DNA of 64,000 nucleotides from Serpens sp035497915 (GTDB taxonomy: Bacteria > Pseudomonadota > Gammaproteobacteria > Pseudomonadales > Pseudomonadaceae), in contig NZ_DATJCS010000039.1 in assembly GCF_035497915.1 (NCBI RefSeq), positions 124,001 to 188,000 on the forward strand, written 5' to 3'. The position numbers were made by a program, and so were the translations under genes. Each line of letters starts with the position of its first letter. Positions within the stretch are counted from its first letter, which is position 1. The notes beneath the pieces were generated by a model. That model saw nothing but the letters and a program-made list of their open reading frames with translations. It did not search any database and was not told the origin of the DNA. This document shows positions 33,890-46,082 of the stretch, in pieces.

Positions 33890-34957
33890 TCAGTCCCAGT
33901 CGCTCGCCGCCACTGAGCCCCGGATCGCGCCCGGCGTGCGCGAGAAGCGCGGTGCCGGGGCGGCGTGCAGCACGCCGTCGATGTCGCGGTACACGCCGCG
34001 CTGGCGCATGTGCGGATGCCGCGCGGCTTCGGCCAGGGTCAGCACCGGGGCGAAACAGGCGTCGCTGCCTTCGAGCAGCGCGCACCACTCGGCCTGCGTC
34101 TTGCGGGCGAACAAGTCTGCGAGTTGGCGGCCCTGTGCGGGCCAGTTGTCCGGGTCGGCGCAGCCGGCGAGCAGCTCCGCCGGCGCCTCGATGCGCCGCA
34201 GCAGCTCGGCGAGGAACTGCGGCTCCAGCGGGCCGATGGCGATCTCGCGGCCGTCGGCGCAGCGGTAGCAGCGGTAATGCGGGGCGGCGCCGCCGAGCAG
34301 GTTGCGCTCGCGCTCCAGGGAAATCCGGCCGCCGGGCAGCAGGCCGGCGAAGAAACTCATCATCGAGGACACGCCATCGACGATGGCCGCGTCGACCACC
34401 TGACCCTGCCCCGAACGCTCGCGTTCCCACAGTGCGGCGAGGATGCCGAACGCCAGGTACAGCGAGCCGCCGCCGAAGTCGCCGACCAGGTTGAGCGGCG
34501 GAGTCGCCGGCCCGCCGGGCGTGCCGATGGCGGCCAGCGCGCCGCTGAGGGCCAGGTAGTTGATGTCATGCCCGGCGCTGTGGGCCAGCGGGCCGTCCTG
34601 GCCCCAGCCGGTCATGCGCCCGTACACCAGGCGCGGATTGCGCGCGTGCATCGGTTGCGGGCCGAGCCCGAGACGCTCCATCACCCCGGGGCGGAAGCCC
34701 TCGATCAGCACATCGGCGTTCTCGGCCAGCGCCAGGCAGCGTTCGCGCCCGGCATCGCTGCGGATGTCCAGGGTCAGCCGCTTGCGACCGCGATCGACCA
34801 CCGGATTGGGCCAGCCGTTGCCGCCTTCGCGCTCGATGCGCAGCACCTCGGCGCCCAGGTCGGCGAGCAGCATGGCGCAATGCGGGCCGGGACCGATGCC
34901 GGCGAATTCCAGTACGCGCAGGCCGCGCAGCGGGCCTTGGCGAGGGGTGTCCGGCAT
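33890..34957 (-). CDS. Alpha-methylacyl-CoA racemase-like CoA-transferase family III protein
   Basis: A 355-residue CaiB/BaiF-family protein. It has LRVLEFAGIGPGPHCAMLLADLGAEVLRIE at the N-terminus, where the family's CoA-binding and active region begins, and GHDINYLALSGALAAIG near 140 with the Asp and His typical of alpha-methylacyl-CoA racemases. It would interconvert R- and S-2-methylacyl-CoA so that stereospecific dehydrogenases can act. It is the last of six minus-strand genes beginning with mmsA; a GTAGGGTGGA-type repeat lies just upstream. ATG at 34957 has GGGAG seven bases upstream. Confidence 0.88.
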   Translation of the reverse strand: MPDTPRQGPLRGLRVLEFAGIGPGPHCAMLLADLGAEVLRIEREGGNGWPNPVVDRGRKRLTLDIRSDAGRERCLALAENADVLIEGFRPGVMERLGLGPQPMHARNPRLVYGRMTGWGQDGPLAHSAGHDINYLALSGALAAIGTPGGPATPPLNLVGDFGGGSLYLAFGILAALWERERSGQGQVVDAAIVDGVSSMMSFFAGLLPGGRISLERERNLLGGAAPHYRCYRCADGREIAIGPLEPQFLAELLRRIEAPAELLAGCADPDNWPAQGRQLADLFARKTQAEWCALLEGSDACFAPVLTLAEAARHPHMRQRGVYRDIDGVLHAAPAPRFSRTPGAIRGSVAASDWD

Positions 34958-34981
34958 GGCTGCTCCCGGTTTCAGGTTATC

Positions 34982-35014
34982 CGTAGGGTGGATGTCGCTT
35001 TCCACATCCACCAC
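34982..35014. repeat. GTAGGGTGGA-type palindromic repeat
   Basis: GGTGGATGT and ACATCCACC form a 9-bp stem directly after CCGTAG, between the racemase and acyl-CoA ligase genes. It is the same family as 19568-19634 and 62127-62156. Confidence 0.65.
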
Positions 35015-35021
35015 GTCGCCG

Positions 35022-36674
<1,653 letters not shown>

Positions 36675-36802
36675 CGTCGTCGTCCTTATTGTTGTTGTCT
36701 CGGATGCGGCCCCGATGCCCGGGGCCGACGCGGAGCGGACCGGCCGCCCGTGCGCGTGCAGATCGAAGCCGTCATTCCTCCCTGTCTCCAGCGGCGCCTT
36801 GC

Positions 36803-37954
<1,152 letters not shown>

Positions 37955-37969
37955 GGGCTGATCCTCGTT

Positions 37970-39022
37970 TCAGGCGCCGGCAAAAAAAGCGGCAATGCGT
38001 TGTGGGGTCACCTCGGCCAGTGTCGGCGGGTTCCAGTTCGGGTTCTTGTCCTTGTCGACAATCAGCGCGCGGATGCCTTCGATGATGTCGCCCCGGTCGA
38101 ACCACTGGCGGCCCAACTGCAACTCCAGGCGAAAGCACTCGGCCAGCGACAGCGCGCGACCGCGCCGGAGCATTTCCAGGGTGACGCTGACGGCCAGCGG
38201 CGAACGGCTGTCGATCACCTGCAGGGTTTGCGCCGCCCAGTCACGGTAGGCGTCACGGCTTTCGCTCGCCAGGGATGCGCGGATGGCGGCGATGCTGTCG
38301 TGGGCGAAGTGCTGCTCGATGGCCGGCAACAGCGCGCGGAACGAGGGTTCCGGCAGCTCCCGGCTGCCCAGCTCGGCGAGCAGGGCGGTCAGCACCAGGC
38401 TGGCCGGCGTGCTCCAGTCCTGCTCGTCCAGGCGCCGCTCCAGTTCGGCGAAGCGCGCCTCGGGCAGGCAGTAATCGGCGAGCCCGGCGTACAGCGCATC
38501 GGCGCAGTCGACCTGGTTGCCGGTCACGCCCAGGTAGATGCCGAGGTTGCCACGCAGGCGCGACAGGAAGTAGCTGGCGCCGACATCCGGGAAGTAGCCG
38601 ATGGCGACTTCCGGCATGCCCATGCGCGTGCGCTCGCTGATCACCCGCAGCGCCGCGCCCTGCACCAGCCCCATGCCGCCGCCGAGCACGAAGCCGTGCA
38701 TCAGCGCCAGCAGCGGCTTGGTGTAGGCGTGGATGTACTGGTCCAGCGCGTACTCCTCGACGAAGAAGTCGCGGTGCAGGCGTTCGCCATTGCGGTAGCT
38801 GTCGTACAGCGAGCGGATGTCGCCGCCGGCGCAGAAGGCCTTCTCCCCCGCGCCGCGCAGCACCACCGCGACCACCTGCGGATCGTCCGCCCAGGCTTGC
38901 AGCTGGCGATGCAGGATGCGCACCATTGGCAGCGTCAGCGCGTTCAGCCCGGCGGGGCGGTTGAGGGTCAGATAGCCGACGCGGTTGCGCAGCTCGACGA
39001 GTACCGGAGCGTCCTGGCTCAT
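37970..39022 (-). CDS. 3-hydroxyisobutyryl-CoA hydrolase / enoyl-CoA hydratase family
   Basis: A 350-residue crotonase-superfamily protein, about 90 residues longer than a hydratase and the right length for 3-hydroxyisobutyryl-CoA hydrolase. Landmarks are FCAGGDIRSLYD near 65, the MPEVAIGYFPDVGASYFLSRL stretch around 135-155 split over two helices, and a C-terminal EGIRALIVDKDKNP near 320. It releases 3-hydroxyisobutyrate from its CoA ester in valine breakdown. Its start overlaps the mmsB stop by ATGA. Confidence 0.93.
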   Translation of the reverse strand: MSQDAPVLVELRNRVGYLTLNRPAGLNALTLPMVRILHRQLQAWADDPQVVAVVLRGAGEKAFCAGGDIRSLYDSYRNGERLHRDFFVEEYALDQYIHAYTKPLLALMHGFVLGGGMGLVQGAALRVISERTRMGMPEVAIGYFPDVGASYFLSRLRGNLGIYLGVTGNQVDCADALYAGLADYCLPEARFAELERRLDEQDWSTPASLVLTALLAELGSRELPEPSFRALLPAIEQHFAHDSIAAIRASLASESRDAYRDWAAQTLQVIDSRSPLAVSVTLEMLRRGRALSLAECFRLELQLGRQWFDRGDIIEGIRALIVDKDKNPNWNPPTLAEVTPQRIAAFFAGA

Positions 39023-39915
39023 GTCGCGTCCTCCGGGCGGTACAGGCGGATGATCGCCGAGAAGTCCAGCGCCCCCTGGCCGCGCAGGCTGCTGGCCTGG
39101 TAGAGCTGCTGGGCGAGCGCGCCGAGGATCACCGGCTGGCGCACCTGCTTGGCCGCCTCGCTGGCCAGGCCGAGGTCCTTGAGCATCAGGTCGGTGCCGA
39201 AGCCGCCGCTGTAGCCGCGCGACGCCGGGCCGTTCTCCAGCACGCCGGGGAACGGGTTGTTGACCTCCGAGCTCCAGCAGCGGCCGCTGGAGGAATTGAT
39301 CACCCCGGCCAGCACCTTGGCGTCCATGCCCAGCGCCACGCCCAGCGACATGGCCTCGGCGACGCCGATCATCGAGATGCCCAGCAGCATGTTGTTGGCG
39401 ACCTTGGCCACCTGGCCGTTGCCGCTGGCGCCGCAGTGCACGATGTTCCTGCCCATCGCCGAGAGGATCGGCTGGGCCTGCTGGAACTGCGCCTCGCTGC
39501 CGCCGACCATGAAGGTCAGGGTGGCGGCCGCGGCGCCGACGGTGCCGCCGGACACCGGCGCATCGACCATCGGATTGCCGTTGCGGGCGGCGGCGGCAGC
39601 CACCTCGCGGGCGCTCATCGGGTCGATGGTGGACGAGTCGATCAGCAGCACGCCGGCCGGTACATGGGCCAGCAGCCCGTCATCGCCGAGGTAGACCTGC
39701 CGTACCTGCGCGGCGGCCGGCAGCATCGTGATGATCGCCTCGACGCCCGCCCGGGCGACGGCGGCGGGGGAGTCGGCCGGCTGCGCGCCGGCTTCCGCCA
39801 ACCCGGCGACCGCCGTGGCGGAAGGGTCGTAGACGCTGAGCCGGTGGCCGGCCTTGAGCAGATTGCGAGCCATCGGCCCGCCCATGTTGCCGAGTCCGAG
39901 AAAACCGATATGCAT
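39019..39915 (-). CDS. mmsB: 3-hydroxyisobutyrate dehydrogenase
   Basis: A 298-residue beta-hydroxyacid dehydrogenase. The NAD site is GFLGLGNMGGPMARNL at the N-terminus, the substrate motif DAPVSGGTVGA lies near 115, and the catalytic Lys is in GNGQVAKVANN near 167. It oxidises 3-hydroxyisobutyrate to methylmalonate semialdehyde, the substrate of MmsA encoded just upstream. It is coupled to the hydrolase gene by an ATGA overlap. Confidence 0.95.
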   Translation of the reverse strand: MHIGFLGLGNMGGPMARNLLKAGHRLSVYDPSATAVAGLAEAGAQPADSPAAVARAGVEAIITMLPAAAQVRQVYLGDDGLLAHVPAGVLLIDSSTIDPMSAREVAAAAARNGNPMVDAPVSGGTVGAAAATLTFMVGGSEAQFQQAQPILSAMGRNIVHCGASGNGQVAKVANNMLLGISMIGVAEAMSLGVALGMDAKVLAGVINSSSGRCWSSEVNNPFPGVLENGPASRGYSGGFGTDLMLKDLGLASEAAKQVRQPVILGALAQQLYQASSLRGQGALDFSAIIRLYRPEDAT

Positions 39916-39987
39916 GGCCGTGTTCCTTGTTGTTATTGGCGGCGAGTGCAGCGACGCCGGCGCACAAAGGCGGGGCGCCGCCGGCGG

Positions 39988-41499
<1,512 letters not shown>

Positions 41500-41551
41500 G
41501 GCTGTCCGTCCTGAAGATTTTGTCATGGGATGGGTATGAGCCTTTGACTTG

Positions 41552-41580
41552 ATCCTAGGGTGCAGAATTGCCGACATCAA
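41552..41580 (-). promoter_or_regulatory. Predicted sigma-70 promoter of mmsA operon
   Basis: On the minus strand TTGATG (41575-41580) and TAGGAT (41552-41557) are separated by 17 bases. Four of six bases match the consensus in each box. The start would lie near 41545, about 45 bases before mmsA. Confidence 0.5.
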
Positions 41581-41892
41581 TGTGGGTTGGTGCATAGGGG
41601 GTGTGCGGAAATGCACGGGGACTGAAATCGCGGGGGAGCCAGGCGTGTGGCGAGGGGGGAGGATGGAGTAGTACGTACTCAGTCACCAGGATGGCGCTGC
41701 CACACCATCCGGATCGCCAAGGATTTCTTGCTGCACCTGCCGGGCCTGGCGGACGCCGTGGCCGCACAGGTCAGCTTTAGTGTCGTGCCCGTGCCGCTGG
41801 GCACCGTCTAGGTGAATTCGCTCCAACTAACCGGAGCAGAGGAACCCTGCGGAGGCGATGGCGGGCTGACGTATGGTGGGCGGCGCTATCTA
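41581..41892. other. Gene-free stretch with an unanchored open frame
   Basis: This 312-base gap divides the mmsA operon from the restriction-modification locus. An open plus frame without a plausible start runs from about 41641 and ends in TAG at 41810-41812; its last part translates as DFLLHLPGLADAVAAQV and onward to LGTV. It could be the tail of a decayed gene left at an island boundary. A 10-bp palindrome AGTACGTACT sits at 41670-41679. I see no RNA gene or terminator with a T run here. Confidence 0.35.
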
Positions 41893-42594
41893 TCAAACCC
41901 CCTCCACTTCAATCCCATGCTCGGCCAGCCAGTTCTTGCGCTGCTCATAGTCGGGCATGGCGCGCTCCAGGCGCAGCCAGAACTCGGGCGTATGGTGCGG
42001 CTCGTGCAGGTGCGTCATCTCATGCACCACCACGTATTCGGCGATGTGCTTGGGTAACAGGATGGTCTTCCAGTGGAAGTACAGCTGCGCACCCTTGCCA
42101 CAGGAGCCCCAACGGTAGCCGAGGTCCTGGACCCGCACGGCGGTGGGTGCCAGGTCCATGCGGCCCTGATAGCTCTTCACGCGCAATGTCAGCCAATCAC
42201 GGGCATGGTCGCTATACCAGCGGATGAAATGCTCGCGGGCACGAAACTGCTCGCTGCGTAGCAGGTTGAAACGCCCAGCCGATAGTTTCAGCGGCACAGC
42301 CTGCTCATCCACCAGCTTCAATCGGTAGCTGCGTCCCAGGTAAAGAAAACCCTCGCCGTCCACATACTCCTTGGCCGGGATGGCGCGCTGCAGCCGCTCC
42401 TTTTCAGCCAGTCGCGAGTAGATCCAGAAGCTCTTCTCCTGCACGAACTGACGCAGCTTTTCCTCTGCCAGCTCGGGAGGGGCCGACAGCATCAGGCCGC
42501 CATCGCGCTCGACGGTGATCTGCATCGTCTTGCGCCGCGCGCTGCGGCGCAGTGTGAGCTGCAGATCGTCCACGATCAGCATTTGATCACTCAT
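41893..42594 (-). CDS. YgjP-like zinc metallopeptidase domain protein
   Basis: A 233-residue protein of the YgjP/DUF45 metallopeptidase family. The zinc motif HEMTHLHEPHH near 187-197 contains HExxH; YRWGSCGKGAQLYFHW before it is the family's conserved lead-in. The N-terminus RSARRKTMQITVERDGGLML is also typical. Its start overlaps the hsdR stop by ATGA. Genes of this family often ride with type I restriction loci; the substrate is unknown. Confidence 0.9.
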   Translation of the reverse strand: MSDQMLIVDDLQLTLRRSARRKTMQITVERDGGLMLSAPPELAEEKLRQFVQEKSFWIYSRLAEKERLQRAIPAKEYVDGEGFLYLGRSYRLKLVDEQAVPLKLSAGRFNLLRSEQFRAREHFIRWYSDHARDWLTLRVKSYQGRMDLAPTAVRVQDLGYRWGSCGKGAQLYFHWKTILLPKHIAEYVVVHEMTHLHEPHHTPEFWLRLERAMPDYEQRKNWLAEHGIEVEGV

Positions 42595-45500
42595 ACCTGC
42601 ATCAATCTCTCATGACTGGCCCTGGCCTGATCGATCAGCCGGTCAGCCAGCACGCCCGCCGTATCGGCGTCCACCAGCGGCGGTCGTAAGCGCATCAGGT
42701 GATCGAACAGCTGCCCGCCCAGCTCGTCCTGGGCGGCCCGCTTGCGCGGGCTCCAGATATCGCGATGGCTCTGCAGTTCGATGACCAGCATGTCCACCAA
42801 TTCCACCGTCGCATCCTTAAGGCGCAATAGCTCGGCCGGTTGCGGGTCGCGCTCGGCGCACACCACATCCAGCAAGGTACGCAGGAAGGGGGCGTAGTGC
42901 TCGGGCAAATCCAAGGCAGCGTTGTCGTCGCTTGGCTGGCCACTGCGCAACTCATCAATGATTTTCTGGAGCTGTTCGACGAGCTGATCCCATTGTTCGC
43001 CCAGGGATTTCAGCAGTTCGTTTAGACGCTCGGACAGCTTGCGGAAGCGCACCGGGTCCTCGTCGACATGCTTGCGTATGTGCGAGCGAATGGCGTGCTC
43101 CATCTCGGAGGCCTTGGCGCGGTCGTTCGCGTTGCGAGCCAGCTGCTTCTCGAAATCCGCATCGGTGAGCTGAATTGGCGGAATCTTCGGGTCAATGCCC
43201 AACGAGATGACGTGGTCATCGATCAGCTTGCGCACCTTGGCGCCGACATCCTTGCCCAGTTGCGGCAGGTCCTTGTAGCGCCCCCGCGCCCGCGCATGGA
43301 TATAAGCCAGGCGCTTGGCATCTTTAACGAAGGGCAAGCCCTCGGGGCGCGGCAGCACAGTATCCAGTGAATCCAGAAAGGCCTTGAGCTTGACCGTGAA
43401 TTCGGCGCGCACTTTCTCGCTGGCCAGCGCGATAACGCAGGCCTCAATGCCTTCCAGCGATTCGACGCCCTGGCGGCGCAGCACATCCACAACACGCAGA
43501 TGGCGATCACGCAGCACCGGCACCTCGTCCTTGATGTTGCTCAGCGCGCCCTCGATATCCTCGTCGGCATAGGCGGCCAGGGCTTCCTGTAAGTGATTGG
43601 CGACCCCGTAGTAGTCGACCACGATGCCACAGCGCTTGCCGAAGCCAGTACGGTTGACCCGTGCGATGGCCTGTAACAGCTCGGCCTCCTTGATCGGTCG
43701 GTCGAGATACATCACCCCTTCGATGGGCGCATCGAAGCCGGTCAGCAACATGGATTTGACGATCAGGAAGGCCAGTGGGTCGGCCTTGCCCGGCTGCTCA
43801 TGATGTAGGGGCTTCTTGAAGCGCTTGATCAGCTGTTCGTGCTTCGATCCATCCGTCCAGGCTTTCCATTCGGACGGATCGTTGTTGGCCCCGGAAATGA
43901 TCGGCGCGAACTCCAGCGTGCGCAGCGTGTCGCGGTACCGCCAGGCCTGCACCCGCGCCTGTACCTGGGGCGAGCGCTGGCACAGCGCCTCATCGTCGAG
44001 TCCCTTGTCCGTTGCCGACAGGGCGTCGGCCTCGGCCAGCAGCTCGTCGCGGGCAACCTGCAGCGCATGGAAATAACGAATGGCCGCGATCCGGCTGTAC
44101 GCCACCACCTGGGCCTTGTAGCCGTTGGGCAGGATGTTGGTGACGTAATGACGCAGAAGGTCGCGCGCCTTGTCGGCGATCAGCGCCGGCGCCTCGAAGA
44201 TATGGCCCTTGGTGGCGTACTTCTTTTTGATCAGCTCCAGCTCTTCCTCGCTGTATTCGCGGAACAGGTCCTCGAACAGCTCGTCCAAGCTGGCGCCGTC
44301 CTTCACCGCGCCGTTTGCCGTGCGCCCCTCGTAGAGCACCGGCACCGTGGCGCCGTCGGCCTCGGCTTCCTTGATGGTGTACTTGTCGATAAAGGCACCG
44401 AAGATCTCATGGGTGCGCTTCTTCTCGCCCATGATGATCGGCGTGCCGGTAAAACCGATGCGCGCGCAATTGGGCAGACCGGCCTGCAGGTTGGCGTGCA
44501 GGTCGCCGGCCTGGGTGCGGTGTGCCTCGTCCACCAGCACCAGAATGCTCTCATCGTCGTTGAGCACTTCGCATGGCTTGCTTGCCTGGTAAGGCGCGCG
44601 CTTTTCCGCCGCCTTGGCTGGCGTGGCGGCGCCTGCCGAATCCGGTGCGACCGACGCCTCGTCGTCCAGCTCCGGATTGCGGTATTTCTGAATGGTGGCG
44701 AACACCAGCCCAGGCCCCTTGCGTCGGGCCAGAGCCTTCACACCCTCGATGTTGGAGGCCACCTCCGGCAGTTCACCGCTCAAGGTTGCCGTGGCGGCCA
44801 ACTGGTTCTGCAGATCCTTGCGGTCGGTGATCACGATCACTTTGAAGCGCCGCAGTTGCTCGTTGGTGCGCATCTTGCGCACCAGAAACACCATGGTCAG
44901 GCTCTTGCCCGAGCCCTGGGTGTGCCAGATGATGCCGCCGCGCTGATCGCTCTCGCCGTGCTCCGCGCGGGTCTGGCCGCGCTTGAGGCGCGCAATCGCA
45001 TGGTTCACCGCGCGGTATTGCTGGTAACGGCAAACCGTCTTGATGGTCTGCCCGCCCACCTGCATGAACAGCATGAAATGGCGCATCAGATCGAGCAGAT
45101 GGGCCGGCGCCAACATGCCCGCCACCAGTCGCTCCTGTTCAGACAGCGTCGCCTTACCCAGCGCCGCCGCGACGCCTTGCTCGCTGCCGTTGCCATCCGG
45201 ACCGACCACCGTCTTCCATTGGGCGAAATGGGCGAAGCCGGCGCCGATGCAGCCCACCCGCGCCTCGTCGTAGCTGGTGGCGATCAACAGTTGAACGCTG
45301 GCAAACAGCGCCTCGTTGCCCTCGTTCTCCTCGACTTCGAAGACCGCCTTGCGCTGATTGCTGTAGCGACGCAGCTGGTCCACCGCTTCGGCCAGTGGCT
45401 CGGGGATGGATGGGCTCTTGCACTCCACCACCACCAGCGGGATGCCGTTCACCAGCAACACCAGATCGGGGACGATGAATTTCTTGCCGCTGTCATAGCC

Positions 45501-45920
45501 GGGCGGGCAGTCCAGCCGGTACTGATTGATTACCGTGAAGCGGTTATTGGTCGGCGTATCCCAGTCGATGTACTGAATGGTCTGCCCACGCCCGCCATCC
45601 CAACCCGGCAGGCCATCGACGGTAATGCCTTTGAGCAGCAGTTCCGTGGCCTTCTGGTTGGCTTCCATGAGCTTGGCGGCACCCAATCGAGTGATGGCCG
45701 CGACCGCCTCGCAAAGGCGCTCCTCGTCCAGCCAGGGTTGGCCATCGCGCAGATTGATGGCGCGTAGCCGCTCGCGCAGTACCGACTCCTGTAGCACCTC
45801 GGCGAAGCTCTTGCGCTCGGTCAGTGCCGGGTCGTCGAGACTTCCCTCCACAGGCGTCCAGCCCAGCCCCTGCAATTGAACGACAAAGGGTTTCTCGACA
45901 TCTTCCAGTTCCCAGCCCAC
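42591..45920 (-). CDS. hsdR: Type I restriction endonuclease, R subunit
   Basis: An 1109-residue HsdR. The nuclease site follows the PD-(D/E)XK pattern: PD at 151-152 and ECK at 166-168 (VVVECKSP). The translocase has Walker A TQGSGKSL near 334-341, the motor box DEAHRTQ and GFTGTP motif in the middle, and later helicase motifs such as LTGFDAPIEGVMYLDRP. The C-terminal region is helical, for docking onto HsdM/HsdS. Start is GTG at 45920 behind AAAAGGAG. It is separated from the hsdM-hsdS-AlbA_2 genes by 162 bases that hold unusual repeats, so it may have its own control. Confidence 0.96.
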   Translation of the reverse strand: MGWELEDVEKPFVVQLQGLGWTPVEGSLDDPALTERKSFAEVLQESVLRERLRAINLRDGQPWLDEERLCEAVAAITRLGAAKLMEANQKATELLLKGITVDGLPGWDGGRGQTIQYIDWDTPTNNRFTVINQYRLDCPPGYDSGKKFIVPDLVLLVNGIPLVVVECKSPSIPEPLAEAVDQLRRYSNQRKAVFEVEENEGNEALFASVQLLIATSYDEARVGCIGAGFAHFAQWKTVVGPDGNGSEQGVAAALGKATLSEQERLVAGMLAPAHLLDLMRHFMLFMQVGGQTIKTVCRYQQYRAVNHAIARLKRGQTRAEHGESDQRGGIIWHTQGSGKSLTMVFLVRKMRTNEQLRRFKVIVITDRKDLQNQLAATATLSGELPEVASNIEGVKALARRKGPGLVFATIQKYRNPELDDEASVAPDSAGAATPAKAAEKRAPYQASKPCEVLNDDESILVLVDEAHRTQAGDLHANLQAGLPNCARIGFTGTPIIMGEKKRTHEIFGAFIDKYTIKEAEADGATVPVLYEGRTANGAVKDGASLDELFEDLFREYSEEELELIKKKYATKGHIFEAPALIADKARDLLRHYVTNILPNGYKAQVVAYSRIAAIRYFHALQVARDELLAEADALSATDKGLDDEALCQRSPQVQARVQAWRYRDTLRTLEFAPIISGANNDPSEWKAWTDGSKHEQLIKRFKKPLHHEQPGKADPLAFLIVKSMLLTGFDAPIEGVMYLDRPIKEAELLQAIARVNRTGFGKRCGIVVDYYGVANHLQEALAAYADEDIEGALSNIKDEVPVLRDRHLRVVDVLRRQGVESLEGIEACVIALASEKVRAEFTVKLKAFLDSLDTVLPRPEGLPFVKDAKRLAYIHARARGRYKDLPQLGKDVGAKVRKLIDDHVISLGIDPKIPPIQLTDADFEKQLARNANDRAKASEMEHAIRSHIRKHVDEDPVRFRKLSERLNELLKSLGEQWDQLVEQLQKIIDELRSGQPSDDNAALDLPEHYAPFLRTLLDVVCAERDPQPAELLRLKDATVELVDMLVIELQSHRDIWSPRKRAAQDELGGQLFDHLMRLRPPLVDADTAGVLADRLIDQARASHERLMQV

Positions 45921-45945
45921 AGGCCACTCCTTTTAATCCGACCTG

Positions 45946-45965
45946 TATGGGGCAATCACCCCATA
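45946..45965. other. Stem-loop before hsdR
   Basis: TATGGGG and CCCCATA form a 7-bp stem with a six-base loop, 26 bases upstream of the hsdR start and so within its leader. It could influence translation or be an operator. Confidence 0.4.
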
Positions 45966-46029
45966 ACATTCTATGCGGCGTCGAAGGCTCACTCGCCGCT
46001 ACCCATGTCTCATGCGGCCTCGTGTCCTT

Positions 46030-46073
46030 CTATGCGTATACGCAAACGTATAGATCCGTATAGAAACGCATAG
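46030..46073. repeat. CGTATA repeat cluster upstream of hsdR
   Basis: A 44-base AT-rich stretch in a GC-rich genome. CTATGCGT (46030) and ACGCATAG (46066) are perfect inverted ends; inside are the palindrome GCGTATACGC (46034-46043) and two direct CGTATAG copies exactly 10 bases apart (46047 and 46057). Same-face spacing suggests cooperative protein binding. It lies between the AlbA_2 gene stop and hsdR, where a switch for restriction expression would be placed. Confidence 0.6.
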
Positions 46074-46082
46074 CGCCGTGTA

